Assembly: GCF_900176255.2 (NCBI RefSeq)
Contig: NZ_FXEG02000002.1
Span: 310,001-374,000, forward strand
Direction of reading: 5' to 3'
DNA length: 64,000 nt
DNA from: Mycobacterium ahvazicum
GTDB taxonomy: Bacteria > Actinomycetota > Actinomycetes > Mycobacteriales > Mycobacteriaceae
Below are positions 55,764-64,000 of the stretch, in pieces (the stretch's first letter is position 1; every line of letters begins with the position of its first letter). The position numbers and the translations under genes are program-made. The notes beneath the pieces are model-generated. The model saw only the letters and a list, made by a program, of their open reading frames with translations. It did not search any database and was not told the origin of the DNA.

Positions 55764-56564
55764 CTACCTAATCGTCACGCCGGCGTCTACTTTGAATTCG
55801 AGGCCGGTGACATAACGCGATTCATCCGATACCAGGAAGAGCACGGCGTTGCTCACGTCGGCTGCCTCGATGAGCGGTACCGGCAGCGCATTGACGAAGA
55901 TGGGCACCAAGTCGGCTCGTGCCTCGATGTGTTGGTGCAGGGATGCCGGCGCCATTCCCGTCGCGACGCCCGTGGGATGGACCGTGTTGACCCGAATGCT
56001 TTGTGCCGCCAGCTCATTGGCGAGCGCCAAGCTCATGCCCACGATGGCGTGCTTGGATGCGGTATATGGCACGTGTAGCGGGGTGCCCTTGATGCCTGCC
56101 GACGAACTGATGTTGACCAGGCTGCCGCCTCGCTCGATCAAGTGGGGAATCGCGGCGGCGCAGGTGTTCCACGCTCCGATCAGATTGACATCCGTCACCA
56201 GGCGCCACTGCTCGGCCGTGGTGGTGTCCCAAGTGCCGGTGGTCAGGACGCCGGCGTTGGCTACCGCCGCGTCGAGCCCGCCGAGCCGCGAGACCGCGTC
56301 GTCCGTAACGGATTTCATCGCATCGGCGTCGCGGACGTCGGCTACGTAGGTCAGAGCCGTGCGGCCACGGTCGCGGACCAGGCGCGCGGTTTCCTCCAGT
56401 TCTTCTTTCGTCGCCAGCGGGTATTCCAGCCCGGCAAGCGGCGCGCAGACATCGACCAGCACCAGGTCGGCGCCTTCTTCGGCCAGGCGTACCGCGTGGC
56501 TGCGGCCCATTCCCCTTGCCGCCCCGGTGATCACGACGCGTTTGCCGGCCGCCCGCCCGCTCAT
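55764..56564 (-). CDS. Mycofactocin-type SDR oxidoreductase
   Basis: A 266-residue SDR with TGAARGMGRSHA, NAGV, a catalytic serine in NISSSAG and YTASK. The insert YPLATKEELEETARLV after the second beta strand is characteristic of SDRs that keep their NAD and pass electrons to mycofactocin. It overlaps the next SDR gene (ATGA), so the two work together, probably on alcohol or hydroxysteroid oxidation. Substrate unknown. Confidence 0.88.
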   Translation of the reverse strand: MSGRAAGKRVVITGAARGMGRSHAVRLAEEGADLVLVDVCAPLAGLEYPLATKEELEETARLVRDRGRTALTYVADVRDADAMKSVTDDAVSRLGGLDAAVANAGVLTTGTWDTTTAEQWRLVTDVNLIGAWNTCAAAIPHLIERGGSLVNISSSAGIKGTPLHVPYTASKHAIVGMSLALANELAAQSIRVNTVHPTGVATGMAPASLHQHIEARADLVPIFVNALPVPLIEAADVSNAVLFLVSDESRYVTGLEFKVDAGVTIR

Positions 56565-57391
56565 AGCTTGTTGCAGAATCCGGCGTCGACGGGGAACGTC
56601 ACACCCGTGATGTACCGGCCCTCGTCGGACACCAGGAACGCGATGGCGGCACTGATGTCTTCAGGCTGGAGCAACTCGACCGGCAGCGGGTTCTGCAGAT
56701 GTGGTCCGCCGCCGGGATAGTTTTCGAGGAATTCGGTCATCGTGGGATTGATCGCCATCATGGTGTTGACCGCGGTGGGATGCACCGTGTTGACCCGGAT
56801 GTTCGCCGGCGCAAGAGCATTGGCGAGGGTGCGCATCAGCCCGACGATGCCGTGCTTGGACGCCGCATAGCCGAGTCCGCCACCCTGCACGCCACCGAAT
56901 CCCCTCAGTCCGGCCGTCGAACTGGTGAACACGATCGATCCACCCCGATTCCCGGACAGCAGATGGGGAACCGCGGCCGCCGCGACGTGGTAGGAGCCGT
57001 CGAGATTGACGTCGACCGCCGCGCGCCATTGGGCCAACTCTTCTTCGATACTCAGCTCACGAAAGGCCACCGGAGCGATCCCGGCGTTCGCCAGCACGAT
57101 GTCGAGGCGGCCGAAATGCGCGACCCCGGCGTCCAACGCCACCTTGACTTGCAGGAAGTCACGCACGTCCGCCACGGTGCCGAGCATCTTGCCGCCGGCC
57201 TGTTCGACAAGGGCGATCGTTTCGTCGAGCTCCTGGCGCGATGCCATCGGGTAGTGATTGGCCGGGATGTCCGTGCAGATGTCGATGCCGATGATGTCGG
57301 CGCCGTCGCGGGCCAGCCGGATCGCATGGCTGCGTCCCTGGCCACGTGCGACTCCGGAGATAAAGGCGACCTTGCCGTCCAGCTGGCCCAC
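56561..57391 (-). CDS. Mycofactocin-type SDR oxidoreductase
   Basis: A 276-residue SDR related to the neighbouring one. It has SGVARGQGRSHA, ANAGI, the catalytic serine in TSSTAG, YAASK and the mycofactocin-class insert HYPMASRQELDETIALV. It is the first gene of the three-gene minus-strand unit SDR-SDR-CMD. Two GTAAC palindromes and a divergent TetR gene control its promoter. Substrate unknown. Confidence 0.9.
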   Translation of the reverse strand: MGQLDGKVAFISGVARGQGRSHAIRLARDGADIIGIDICTDIPANHYPMASRQELDETIALVEQAGGKMLGTVADVRDFLQVKVALDAGVAHFGRLDIVLANAGIAPVAFRELSIEEELAQWRAAVDVNLDGSYHVAAAAVPHLLSGNRGGSIVFTSSTAGLRGFGGVQGGGLGYAASKHGIVGLMRTLANALAPANIRVNTVHPTAVNTMMAINPTMTEFLENYPGGGPHLQNPLPVELLQPEDISAAIAFLVSDEGRYITGVTFPVDAGFCNKL

Positions 57392-57435
57392 ATGTCCTCA
57401 CTTTGGATCGCCGCGTCAGTGCAGTTAGATCACCG

Positions 57436-57448
57436 GTAACCGGGTTAC
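57436..57448. promoter_or_regulatory. TetR operator copy 1 (GTAAC-CGG-GTTAC)
   Basis: A 5-3-5 inverted repeat between the divergent SDR and TetR genes. A second copy with the same arms lies 23 bases (about two helical turns) further on. Confidence 0.75.
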
Positions 57449-57458
57449 TCGCAGCACA

Positions 57459-57471
57459 GTAACATGGTTAC
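57459..57471. promoter_or_regulatory. TetR operator copy 2 (GTAAC-ATG-GTTAC)
   Basis: Same arms as copy 1. The ATG start candidate of the TetR gene (57464) is the palindrome centre, so binding would block its transcription start. GTG 57473 is the alternative start, outside the site. Confidence 0.75.
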
Positions 57472-58063
57472 CGTGACCCGCAACAGGGGTTCCGAGACGG
57501 TCGACCCGATCATCGGAATCGTCGTCGAGCTACTCGACACCGACGGCTATGACGCCGTCGCGCTGCGTGAAATCGCGCGGCGGGCGCGCGTGTCACTTGC
57601 GACGATCTACAAGCGCTTCGGCACGCGCGACGAACTCATCGTCGCCGCGCTCGAATGGTGGATGGACACCAATCGCTACGCGAAGCTGCCGGAGCCGGAG
57701 GCGGCCAGGCTCTCCGGTGAATCCCTCTACGCGGGACTCATGCGCGTGATGAGAACCATCTTCGAACCGTGGGAGCAGCACCCGCAGATGCTGAAATCCT
57801 ACTTTCGCGCGAGGTCCGGACCCGGTGGTGAGCGACTCATCGAACGCGGCGTTGACGCGGTGGTACCAGTCGCCAGAGCCGTTCTGGCACAAGCTGATCA
57901 GAGTTTCGCCAGCGACCTCGAACTGATCCTCACCGGCGTCGTATACGGCTTCCTCGCCCGATTCACCCAAGGGGAAATCGAGGTCACCGAGATCGTCCCC
58001 GGGCTCGAGCGTGCGGTGTACCGGTTGACCGCGGCCCACGAGACGGGCCGGCCGCAGGGCTAG
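57464..58063 (+). CDS. TetR family regulator
   Basis: A 199-residue regulator. The helix-turn-helix reads VALREIARRARVSLATIYKRFGTRDEL. The long helical C-terminal domain (WMDTNRYAKLPEP onward) resembles mycobacterial regulators of lipid or steroid catabolism. The start may be ATG 57464 or GTG 57473. Divergent from the SDR operon with two operators, so it likely represses both. The stop overlaps the end of the lipoprotein gene by four bases. Confidence 0.9.
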   Translation: MVTVTRNRGSETVDPIIGIVVELLDTDGYDAVALREIARRARVSLATIYKRFGTRDELIVAALEWWMDTNRYAKLPEPEAARLSGESLYAGLMRVMRTIFEPWEQHPQMLKSYFRARSGPGGERLIERGVDAVVPVARAVLAQADQSFASDLELILTGVVYGFLARFTQGEIEVTEIVPGLERAVYRLTAAHETGRPQG

Positions 58064-59397
58064 AACCAAGGGCCGGGGTAATGGCCTTCCTGGTCTTGCA
58101 CCATGACGATCTCCTTGCACTCTCCGCCCGCGGTGGTCTCGCCGCGGCAGACCAGCGTCCAGCCCGATATCCGCTCGAACGGCCGGATGGACCAGTTCGT
58201 CGCGACCGGGTCCGCAGCGGGCAGGGCCAGCACCGAATACGTTCCGCCGATGTTCGAGATGTAGAGGTGGTTTTCGAAGAACGCCATCTTGGCGATCGGC
58301 ATCTTCTTGGCCTCCTCTCGGTTCTTCAGCAGGTCCCAGTGCTGGGTGCGCAGGTTCCACACTCCGAAGCCGAACTGCGAATCGGCCGAGTCCCGGCCGT
58401 CGACGAACAGCTGTCCGTCCGACAACGTCGCCGTCAATCCGCCGCCGGAGAGCCGGTCGGTGTCGCCGATTTTGATGATGGCTTTGGAATTCAGGTCGAA
58501 GAACATGGTCGACACGGCGGTCGGCGAGTCACGATGAGTGATCTTCACCAATTTGTCTGGCCCATCGGATAATTCGGCATCGATGCTTACGGCATCGTTG
58601 TCCTGATAGACCGGTTCTCCCGACGGACGGCGCAGTTCTGCCCCAGAGGCCTTGCCGGGCTGGTTATTTCGTTGAAACGACAAGACATCCGGCCAGACTC
58701 GACCGGGTTCTGGGTCGCTCCACGGCATGGCCAGGTCGGTGCCGGAAAGAATGACGGTTCGTGGCGGCGACGCGGTCGCATGCCCGTCGGTGAAGGCGTT
58801 GAGCCATGCGGCGCCGGATGTCGTTGCGCCAAGCCGCCATTGCTTCGGTTCACTCAATTTCAACTCGGGAGTGGGTGGTTGCAGTTCTTTCGTCGCGGCC
58901 GACTTTCCGGTCTTGAAGTCGAAGCTGTAGGCGGTGGTCTTGGTGACCTCGGGTGCCGGCGCCTGCGCCGGTTTGAGGGTGGTCACCACATAGATGACTT
59001 TCATGTCGTCCGCGGTGCCCGAAAGCGCGCAGATGGCGCCGGTGACGTTTTCGCCGGCGGGGATCGTCGGCAGGGACGGCGCTACGTACTGTCCTGATTT
59101 GGTATCGAATATTTTGGGGCGAATGTCATCGAGTGCGGATTTGCTGACCGAGAATTCCTCGGGGCAGCCGAAGTAAGCCGTTCCGCCGTAACTTTTCCAG
59201 TCCTTCTCCAGCGGGCCGGTGATCGGCGGCGGGGGTGGGGCCGAACTGGTGGCCGTCGTCGAAGTAGCAGTCGAGGTCGTCGGCGTTGCGGCTGGTGGGG
59301 ACGCCGTCTCCGAACACGCGGCAACCAGAAGGCAGATTGCCGGCCCGAGCAGGCCAAGCCGGTGTCTGGGCACACTTCGGCCCATGAACCCACGCAT
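58060..59397 (-). CDS. Lipoprotein of unknown function
   Basis: A 445-residue exported lipoprotein. The signal ends in LLVAAC, followed by a Thr/Ser/Ala/Pro-rich linker of about 30 residues. The rest is a beta-rich domain whose repeated segments (DGRDSADSQFGFGVWNL, FENHLYISNIGGTYSVLAL) suggest a beta-propeller. No enzyme motif is visible. Convergent with the TetR gene. I do not recognise a family. Confidence 0.8.
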   Translation of the reverse strand: MRGFMGRSVPRHRLGLLGPAICLLVAACSETASPPAATPTTSTATSTTATSSAPPPPPITGPLEKDWKSYGGTAYFGCPEEFSVSKSALDDIRPKIFDTKSGQYVAPSLPTIPAGENVTGAICALSGTADDMKVIYVVTTLKPAQAPAPEVTKTTAYSFDFKTGKSAATKELQPPTPELKLSEPKQWRLGATTSGAAWLNAFTDGHATASPPRTVILSGTDLAMPWSDPEPGRVWPDVLSFQRNNQPGKASGAELRRPSGEPVYQDNDAVSIDAELSDGPDKLVKITHRDSPTAVSTMFFDLNSKAIIKIGDTDRLSGGGLTATLSDGQLFVDGRDSADSQFGFGVWNLRTQHWDLLKNREEAKKMPIAKMAFFENHLYISNIGGTYSVLALPAADPVATNWSIRPFERISGWTLVCRGETTAGGECKEIVMVQDQEGHYPGPWF

Positions 59398-59489
59398 CAG
59401 TGAACCCCCGTTAACTTCGTGTAACCAAGGAGCGTAAGGCGGGTTCGCTGGGGCCGCGACCCGTGGGGGTCTTTCTCACAATCGCACAA

Positions 59490-60469
59490 TCACGAAGCCG
59501 GTTGGGCCTCGGGGAATGTCCACTGCCCGTCGAGGACCCTTTGTTGCGGCCGGTAGAGCCGGACCAGGTAGTTCCAGCCCGCGGTGATCGGCAGGCAGTT
59601 GGCTGTCGCGGTATCACAACCGCCGAATTGAATGGTGATCGCGCCGCTGTCGTCGCGTCGCGCGGTGATGTTGTTGAGCGAATACGCGTTGAGCGGGTTC
59701 GGGGTGAAGTAGCCGTCTTTGTTGTAGACGGTGACCGACCAGAACCCGTCCACCGGCACCTCGCCCACGGTGAGCCGGTAAACGGTGGCGCCGTCATTTT
59801 CGGCGGGATGGGAACTGAAATAAATCGCATCTTTTTCCGGATTGCCGCCCCACGCGGAGGCCGAACCGGCCAGGTGGCGCACCGGGTCGGTGGCGTCCTG
59901 GGTGCCGAACATCCGGTGGGAGTCGGGCAACGTCGCCGACAGCGCAACCAGAGCCTCGCGAACCGCCTGTTGGCTGACCGGATCCCAGTTCGGAGTCTCA
60001 AAGGTGCCGGTGGCCTCATGGTGCACCGCGACCGCATCTTGCAGCCGGTGGACCTCGTCGAGGTCGGCGTCGTCGTCGGGATCGACGAGGGTGCGGATCA
60101 CGACGGCGACATATCGCGTGCCGACGTCGTCGCGGGTGAGGGTGTGTTCGCCCTGCCCGTAGAACACGGCGGGCACATAGTGATCTTCGGTGATGACCTG
60201 CATCGACATGAACCGCCCGGCGGGGTCGGGCAGCACTATCGTCACCGGCGCGGCGTCGAGGTCGAAGACACCCGCGGAGTACAAGGTGTCACGGTTGGGA
60301 CGCACCACCAGTTGGTTGTCCAGCGGCGTCAGCTCCCGGATGTGCATGAATTTTCCGAACCCGCCGCCGTTGACGATATTGCCGAAATACAAGTCGCTTC
60401 GGCCCTGGCGAAGTTGTCCGGTGAGACCGGTGCCGCCGCCCCGCCGGGCGTCGTCCGTCCTGCCACCAT
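59490..60469 (-). pseudogene. DUF1254/DUF1214 protein with a frameshift near its start
   Basis: The main frame begins at TTG 60392 and reads YFGNIVNGGGFGKF then a full DUF1254-DUF1214 protein. The usual preceding residues SPDNFARAE are encoded one frame over, from an ATG at 60469 with AAGG just upstream. Joining them needs one extra base near 60393-60400. So this is a recent single-base frameshift, or a sequencing error. If not repaired, a TTG start would make a 300-residue product lacking the N-terminus. These proteins are often exported; function unknown. Confidence 0.7.
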
Positions 60470-60499
60470 TCGGACCTTACGCGCGCAGCGCGGCGCTGA

Positions 60500-61735
60500 C
60501 TATCGCTGAATGTCGAACTCGATGGGCACGCTCGTCGGCCCGCTCAAACTCACCATCGGCTTCCACGGCACCGGACCGGTGATGCGTGGGTTGGCCATCC
60601 GCTGGCTGAGCACGGTCAGCGCTTCGGCGAGTTCGCGGCGGGCCAGGTTGGCGCCCAGGCAGTAGTGAACTCCGCCGCCGAAGGTGAGGATGGGCGGTGC
60701 TCCCTCGCGGGTGATGTCGACGCGGTTCGGGGCGTTGTACACATCGGGATCACGGTTGGCCGCAGCGGTATTCACCAACACCATGGTGCCGGCGGGGAAA
60801 AGATAGCCGTCGAGTTCGGCGTCCTCTACTACCAGACGCAGAGTCCCGCAGGCGATCGGTGAGTGGCGCATGGTCTCCTCGACCGCGCGCATGGCCAGCT
60901 CGGGATTCTGCTTGAGCAAGTCCCACTGCTCGGGGTGCTCGCAGAGGACTTGCACCGAGGCGCCCACCTGGTTGCGGGTGGTGTCCGTCCCCGCCAACAA
61001 CAGACCTCCGGCAAGCATCCGCAGTTCGGCGGCGTTGAGGCGATCGCCGTCGTCCTCGGCGCGGATGAGGTCGGACAGCAGGTCGTCGGTCAGGCTGTGC
61101 CGGCGCCGGGCCACCATGTCGTCGACGTAGTCGTCGAGCTCGGCCCACGCGCGCATGACACCGGGCTCGAGTTCACGAATGTCGGCACTGAAGGTGAAGG
61201 CCTTGAAGATCTCGTCGGCCCACAGTGAAAACTGTTGCCAATCCTCACGTGGCGCACCGAGTAGCGCGCAGATGATCGGGACGGGGTAGGGGCGGGCGAT
61301 ATCGGTGACCACGTCGCAGCGCCTCGCGCTGGCGACCTGATCGACGAGTTCGTTCATCAAATCGGCCATCGTGTCGTGCAGCCGAAGGGTCGCTTTGGGG
61401 GTGAAGGCCTTGGACGTCAGACTCCGCAGCCGATGGTGCTCGGCGCCTTCCAGGCACAGCAGGCTGTTGACCACCTTGTCCCACAACGGGCCCGACGTGA
61501 TGCCCTGGACCAGCAGATTGATGCCGGGCGGGATCTGGAACCGGGTGTCGCGAAGCACGGCGCGCACGAGTTGGTACGAGAGCACCTCGGGTCCGAACGG
61601 TCCGATCGCGATGGGGCTTTGTTGCTGGACCGCTTCGATGCGCGGGTAGACATCCGCGGGAGTTTCCGCGGCGTCGTAGCTCAGCGTGGGGAGGTCAGCA
61701 TCGAAAACACTTGGGGCGGCGGTACCGACGGCCAT
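60500..61735 (-). CDS. Cytochrome P450
   Basis: A 411-residue bacterial class I P450. The I-helix motif AGTDTTRNQ, the K-helix EETMRHSP (ExxR) and the haem loop FGGGVHYCLGANLAR with the thiolate cysteine are intact. AAGGAG precedes ATG 61735. It ends 30 bases from the DUF1254 gene start region on the same strand and follows another P450. The substrate cannot be assigned; electron partners are not encoded nearby. Confidence 0.93.
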   Translation of the reverse strand: MAVGTAAPSVFDADLPTLSYDAAETPADVYPRIEAVQQQSPIAIGPFGPEVLSYQLVRAVLRDTRFQIPPGINLLVQGITSGPLWDKVVNSLLCLEGAEHHRLRSLTSKAFTPKATLRLHDTMADLMNELVDQVASARRCDVVTDIARPYPVPIICALLGAPREDWQQFSLWADEIFKAFTFSADIRELEPGVMRAWAELDDYVDDMVARRRHSLTDDLLSDLIRAEDDGDRLNAAELRMLAGGLLLAGTDTTRNQVGASVQVLCEHPEQWDLLKQNPELAMRAVEETMRHSPIACGTLRLVVEDAELDGYLFPAGTMVLVNTAAANRDPDVYNAPNRVDITREGAPPILTFGGGVHYCLGANLARRELAEALTVLSQRMANPRITGPVPWKPMVSLSGPTSVPIEFDIQR

Positions 61736-61850
61736 GGCGGTCTCCTTAGCCGGAGTCTGCGGTGTACGCAGCTCGCGGACAATTTCCGAATAATGTATGG
61801 CCACGCTGTTCGAGTGTCAACGAGGCGCGTGGCCCGTCGAGGCCTACGCG

Positions 61851-63083
61851 CTAACGCGTGTAGTCGACCTGCCAGTGTTTGATGCCGTTGATGAACGGTG
61901 ACCGCAGCCGCTGCGGCTCTCCCGCGGAGACCAGATCGGGCATGTGGTCGGCGATCGCGTTGAACATGATGTCGATCGTCATGCGGGCCAGGTTGGCGCC
62001 GATGCAGTAGTGCGCACCGGTACCACCGAATCCCAGATGTGGGTTCGGGCTGCGTAAGACGTTGAACGCGTAGGGGTCGGCGAAGACTTCTTCGTCGAAA
62101 TTGGCGGAGCGGTAGAACATCACGACCCGCTGACCCTTCTTGATCGCGACACCGCCGAGCTCGGTGTCGGCCAGCGCGGCGCGCTGAAACGCGGTGATCG
62201 GGGTGGCCCACCGGATGATCTCGTCGGCCGCGGTCCTGGGTCGCTGCGCCTTGAACAGCTCCCACTGGTCGGGGTGGTCGGTGAAAGCCATCATCCCCTG
62301 GGTGATCGAATTACGGGTGGTCTCGTTGCCGGCGATGCCCAGCGTGACCACGAACATGCCGAACTCCGCGTCGGAAAGCCCGTCCCCGTCGGCGCCGGCA
62401 GCCACCAGCGCCGTGACGATGTCGTCGCCCGGGTTCTCGGTCTTACGGGCCGCCAATTGCATTGCATACCACATCAATTCGCCCGCCGAAGTGAGGGCGT
62501 CGTAATCGGCGAACTCCGGGTCGTCGCTGCCGATCATCTTGTTGGACCAGTCGAACAGCTTGCCCCGGTCCTCGGCCGGCACTCCGAGCAACCCAGCGAT
62601 GGCGTGCAGCGGCAACTCGCAGGCTACCTGCAACACAAAGTCGCCCGAACGTTGTGCCTTGGCCTGCTGGGCGATCTGCCGCGCCCGCTCATTGAGGTCC
62701 GTGCGCAGCCGCTCGACGGCTCGCGGGGTGAAGCCGCGCGCCACAATCTTTCGCAGCCGGCTGTGTTCGGGATCGTCCATCATGATCATCGACGCGCGGC
62801 CGGCTTCGATCTGCCCCTGCGCCTGGTCTTCTCGATAGCGCGGCACGATGGATTTCGACGCCGACGAAAACACGTCAGTGCGCAGCGACACCTCGCGGAT
62901 GTCGCGGTGCTTGGTCACTACCCAGTAGCCGCCGTCGGAGAACCCACCCCGATCCAGCGGCTGCTCATTCCACCAGATCGGCGCCGCACGGCGCAGTTCC
63001 GCCAACTCCTGCACCGGTAACCGGTGGGCGTAGATGTCGGGATCGGTGAAGTCGAACCCCGGCGGCAGGTTGACACTGGCGAT
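61851..63083 (-). CDS. Cytochrome P450, CYP125-like
   Basis: A P450 closely resembling CYP125, the steroid C26/27-hydroxylase. It shares NLPPGFDFTDPDIYA, FDWSNKM, the I-helix AGNETTRNSI, and FGGTGAHYCIGANLARM. A 410-residue protein results when read from 63083, where AGGAG sits seven bases before ATC rather than ATG. The first canonical start is GTG 63014, which loses 23 residues, including the N-terminal NLPPGF block. So it uses a rare start or carries a start mutation. This is a second, unlinked-looking CYP125 type rather than the cholesterol-locus gene. Confidence 0.85.
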   Translation of the reverse strand: MASVNLPPGFDFTDPDIYAHRLPVQELAELRRAAPIWWNEQPLDRGGFSDGGYWVVTKHRDIREVSLRTDVFSSASKSIVPRYREDQAQGQIEAGRASMIMMDDPEHSRLRKIVARGFTPRAVERLRTDLNERARQIAQQAKAQRSGDFVLQVACELPLHAIAGLLGVPAEDRGKLFDWSNKMIGSDDPEFADYDALTSAGELMWYAMQLAARKTENPGDDIVTALVAAGADGDGLSDAEFGMFVVTLGIAGNETTRNSITQGMMAFTDHPDQWELFKAQRPRTAADEIIRWATPITAFQRAALADTELGGVAIKKGQRVVMFYRSANFDEEVFADPYAFNVLRSPNPHLGFGGTGAHYCIGANLARMTIDIMFNAIADHMPDLVSAGEPQRLRSPFINGIKHWQVDYTR

Positions 63084-63238
63084 GAATGTGCTCCTCGGGA
63101 ATCACGAGCTGTGAGGAGATGCTAGCGCTCACCCGCTCCTGGGCATACACATCAGCGGCGAATGTCGGCTATTTGCCGTGCGCTGGCGCCTTTCCGGTGT
63201 GGTTAGAGCCTGCCAACTCCGTGCGCGAGGCCGCGGGC

Positions 63239-64000
63239 TCAGCTCGTCGTGGAGCTGGACAGCGTCGGGGTGTCGTGGGCGCCGAGGTTGGTCGCGGCGG
63301 TGATGATGGCGCGTTCGATCTGGCGAAGTGCGTGTACCGCGGTGAGGAATCGCCGGGTGTCGGGATGCGGCCCGTCCTCGCCGTCTTGGTGGCGGGCCAG
63401 TGCCTCGGCGGCGTCGAGCGCATCGGTCGTGGAGTTGACCGTCACCGCGGTTGCCCCGTCGACGAGGGCGATCAGCGCGTCGATGTTGTGCCGAGTCTGG
63501 TCGGCGGCGGCGGTGAAGGCGTCTACGAGTCGTTGCGATCCAACGGGATCCCGATAGCGCTCGCTGCTGCGCGCCAGGCGTCGCCCGTAGCGGTCGCACG
63601 CGCTGAAGATGCGCAGGCCACGCCGAATGCTGCGACGCCCGGCAAGGCCGGCCACCCCGGCCAGCAGCGGCTTGGCGGTGACCCGGAACTGCTGCAGGTT
63701 GCGGTCCAGCTGGCGTGCTTGCTCGGTCGGGCTGACGGCCTCGTCCTCGCCGAACATCGTCGCGGTGGAGATCTCGATCAGCGAGTTCAACGCCTGCAGG
63801 AAGGCCCGAGTGTCGTCGCGGATCGCGGTTCTGGTGTTGGTCGGCAGCACCAGGATCGCCACCGCTACTCCGATCACCGCGCCGACCGCGGTCTCTTCGA
63901 TCCGCAACATCAGTACGCCGAAAGAGAATTGGCCCATCAAGCCGTACAGCAGCGCCAGCATCGTGGTGATCCAGAAGGTCATCAGGCTGTAGGTGACCGT
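63239..64000 (-). CDS. FUSC-type membrane protein (partial)
   Basis: The C-terminal part of a fusaric-acid-resistance-like membrane protein. At least 253 residues are visible, the frame being open at the window edge. Two or more hydrophobic helices (WITTMLALLYGLM, AVGAVIGVAVAILVLP) are followed by a long helical cytoplasmic domain with an RRGLRIFSACDRYGRRLARSS segment. The N-terminal half lies outside. Likely an aromatic compound exporter or lipid-linked family member. Confidence 0.78.
   Translation of the reverse strand, partial: TVTYSLMTFWITTMLALLYGLMGQFSFGVLMLRIEETAVGAVIGVAVAILVLPTNTRTAIRDDTRAFLQALNSLIEISTATMFGEDEAVSPTEQARQLDRNLQQFRVTAKPLLAGVAGLAGRRSIRRGLRIFSACDRYGRRLARSSERYRDPVGSQRLVDAFTAAADQTRHNIDALIALVDGATAVTVNSTTDALDAAEALARHQDGEDGPHPDTRRFLTAVHALRQIERAIITAATNLGAHDTPTLSSSTTS

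Overview
The window is GC-rich actinobacterial DNA from a Mycobacterium, most likely a slow grower. Codon use, PPE proteins, a mycofactocin-type SDR pair, F420/Ddn-like and CYP enzymes and a recognisable MIRU element all fit. From the left edge to about 52.2 kb, gene order follows the M. tuberculosis stretch Rv0524-Rv0566c (recalled, not searched). The species cannot be fixed from the sequence alone.

0.4-8.3 kb: hemL, a phosphoglycerate-mutase-like gene and a tightly overlapping System II cytochrome c maturation operon (thioredoxin-like lipoprotein, ccdA, resB, ccsA), then a MinD-like ATPase and small membrane proteins. 8.3-17.2 kb: fabH, menA, an MTA phosphorylase gene preceded by a MIRU, an epimerase, a polytopic membrane protein, a Pro/Thr-rich membrane protein and two sugar-transfer genes. 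17.3-22.2 kb: a secreted DUF732 protein, two tandem PPE-SVP genes and an APC permease, apparently inserted relative to M. tuberculosis. 22.2-48.7 kb: the menaquinone region (menE, menB, menC, a candidate menH hydrolase, menD, menG, menJ, polyprenyl diphosphate synthase, with menA further left). Between these lie a phosphate transporter, FadD8, an amidohydrolase, MgtA, a salicylate-inducible-type methyltransferase, HtpX, GpsA and a membrane-anchored serine protease with a zinc ribbon.

48.7-52.2 kb: a Baeyer-Villiger-type monooxygenase, an inserted RES/Xre toxin-antitoxin pair, YajQ and tRNA-Tyr. Right of the tRNA the M. tuberculosis order is lost. This accessory region (52.3-64 kb) has a quinone oxidoreductase beside a decayed TetR gene, a 56-residue Cys-rich protein, an FkbM methyltransferase, a double CMD protein, two mycofactocin-type SDRs with a TetR regulator, a lipoprotein, a frameshifted DUF1254 gene, two P450s and the end of a FUSC-type membrane protein.

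The less ordinary signals are mostly short: TetR operator pairs, a DosR-like box before the serine protease, a strong promoter with an overlapping palindrome before the Rv0560c-like methyltransferase, a 56-bp hairpin-bearing minisatellite before menD, several small interspersed repeats, and a patch of clustered substitutions in the MTA phosphorylase gene that looks like sequencing error. No CRISPR array, insertion sequence or rRNA was seen.
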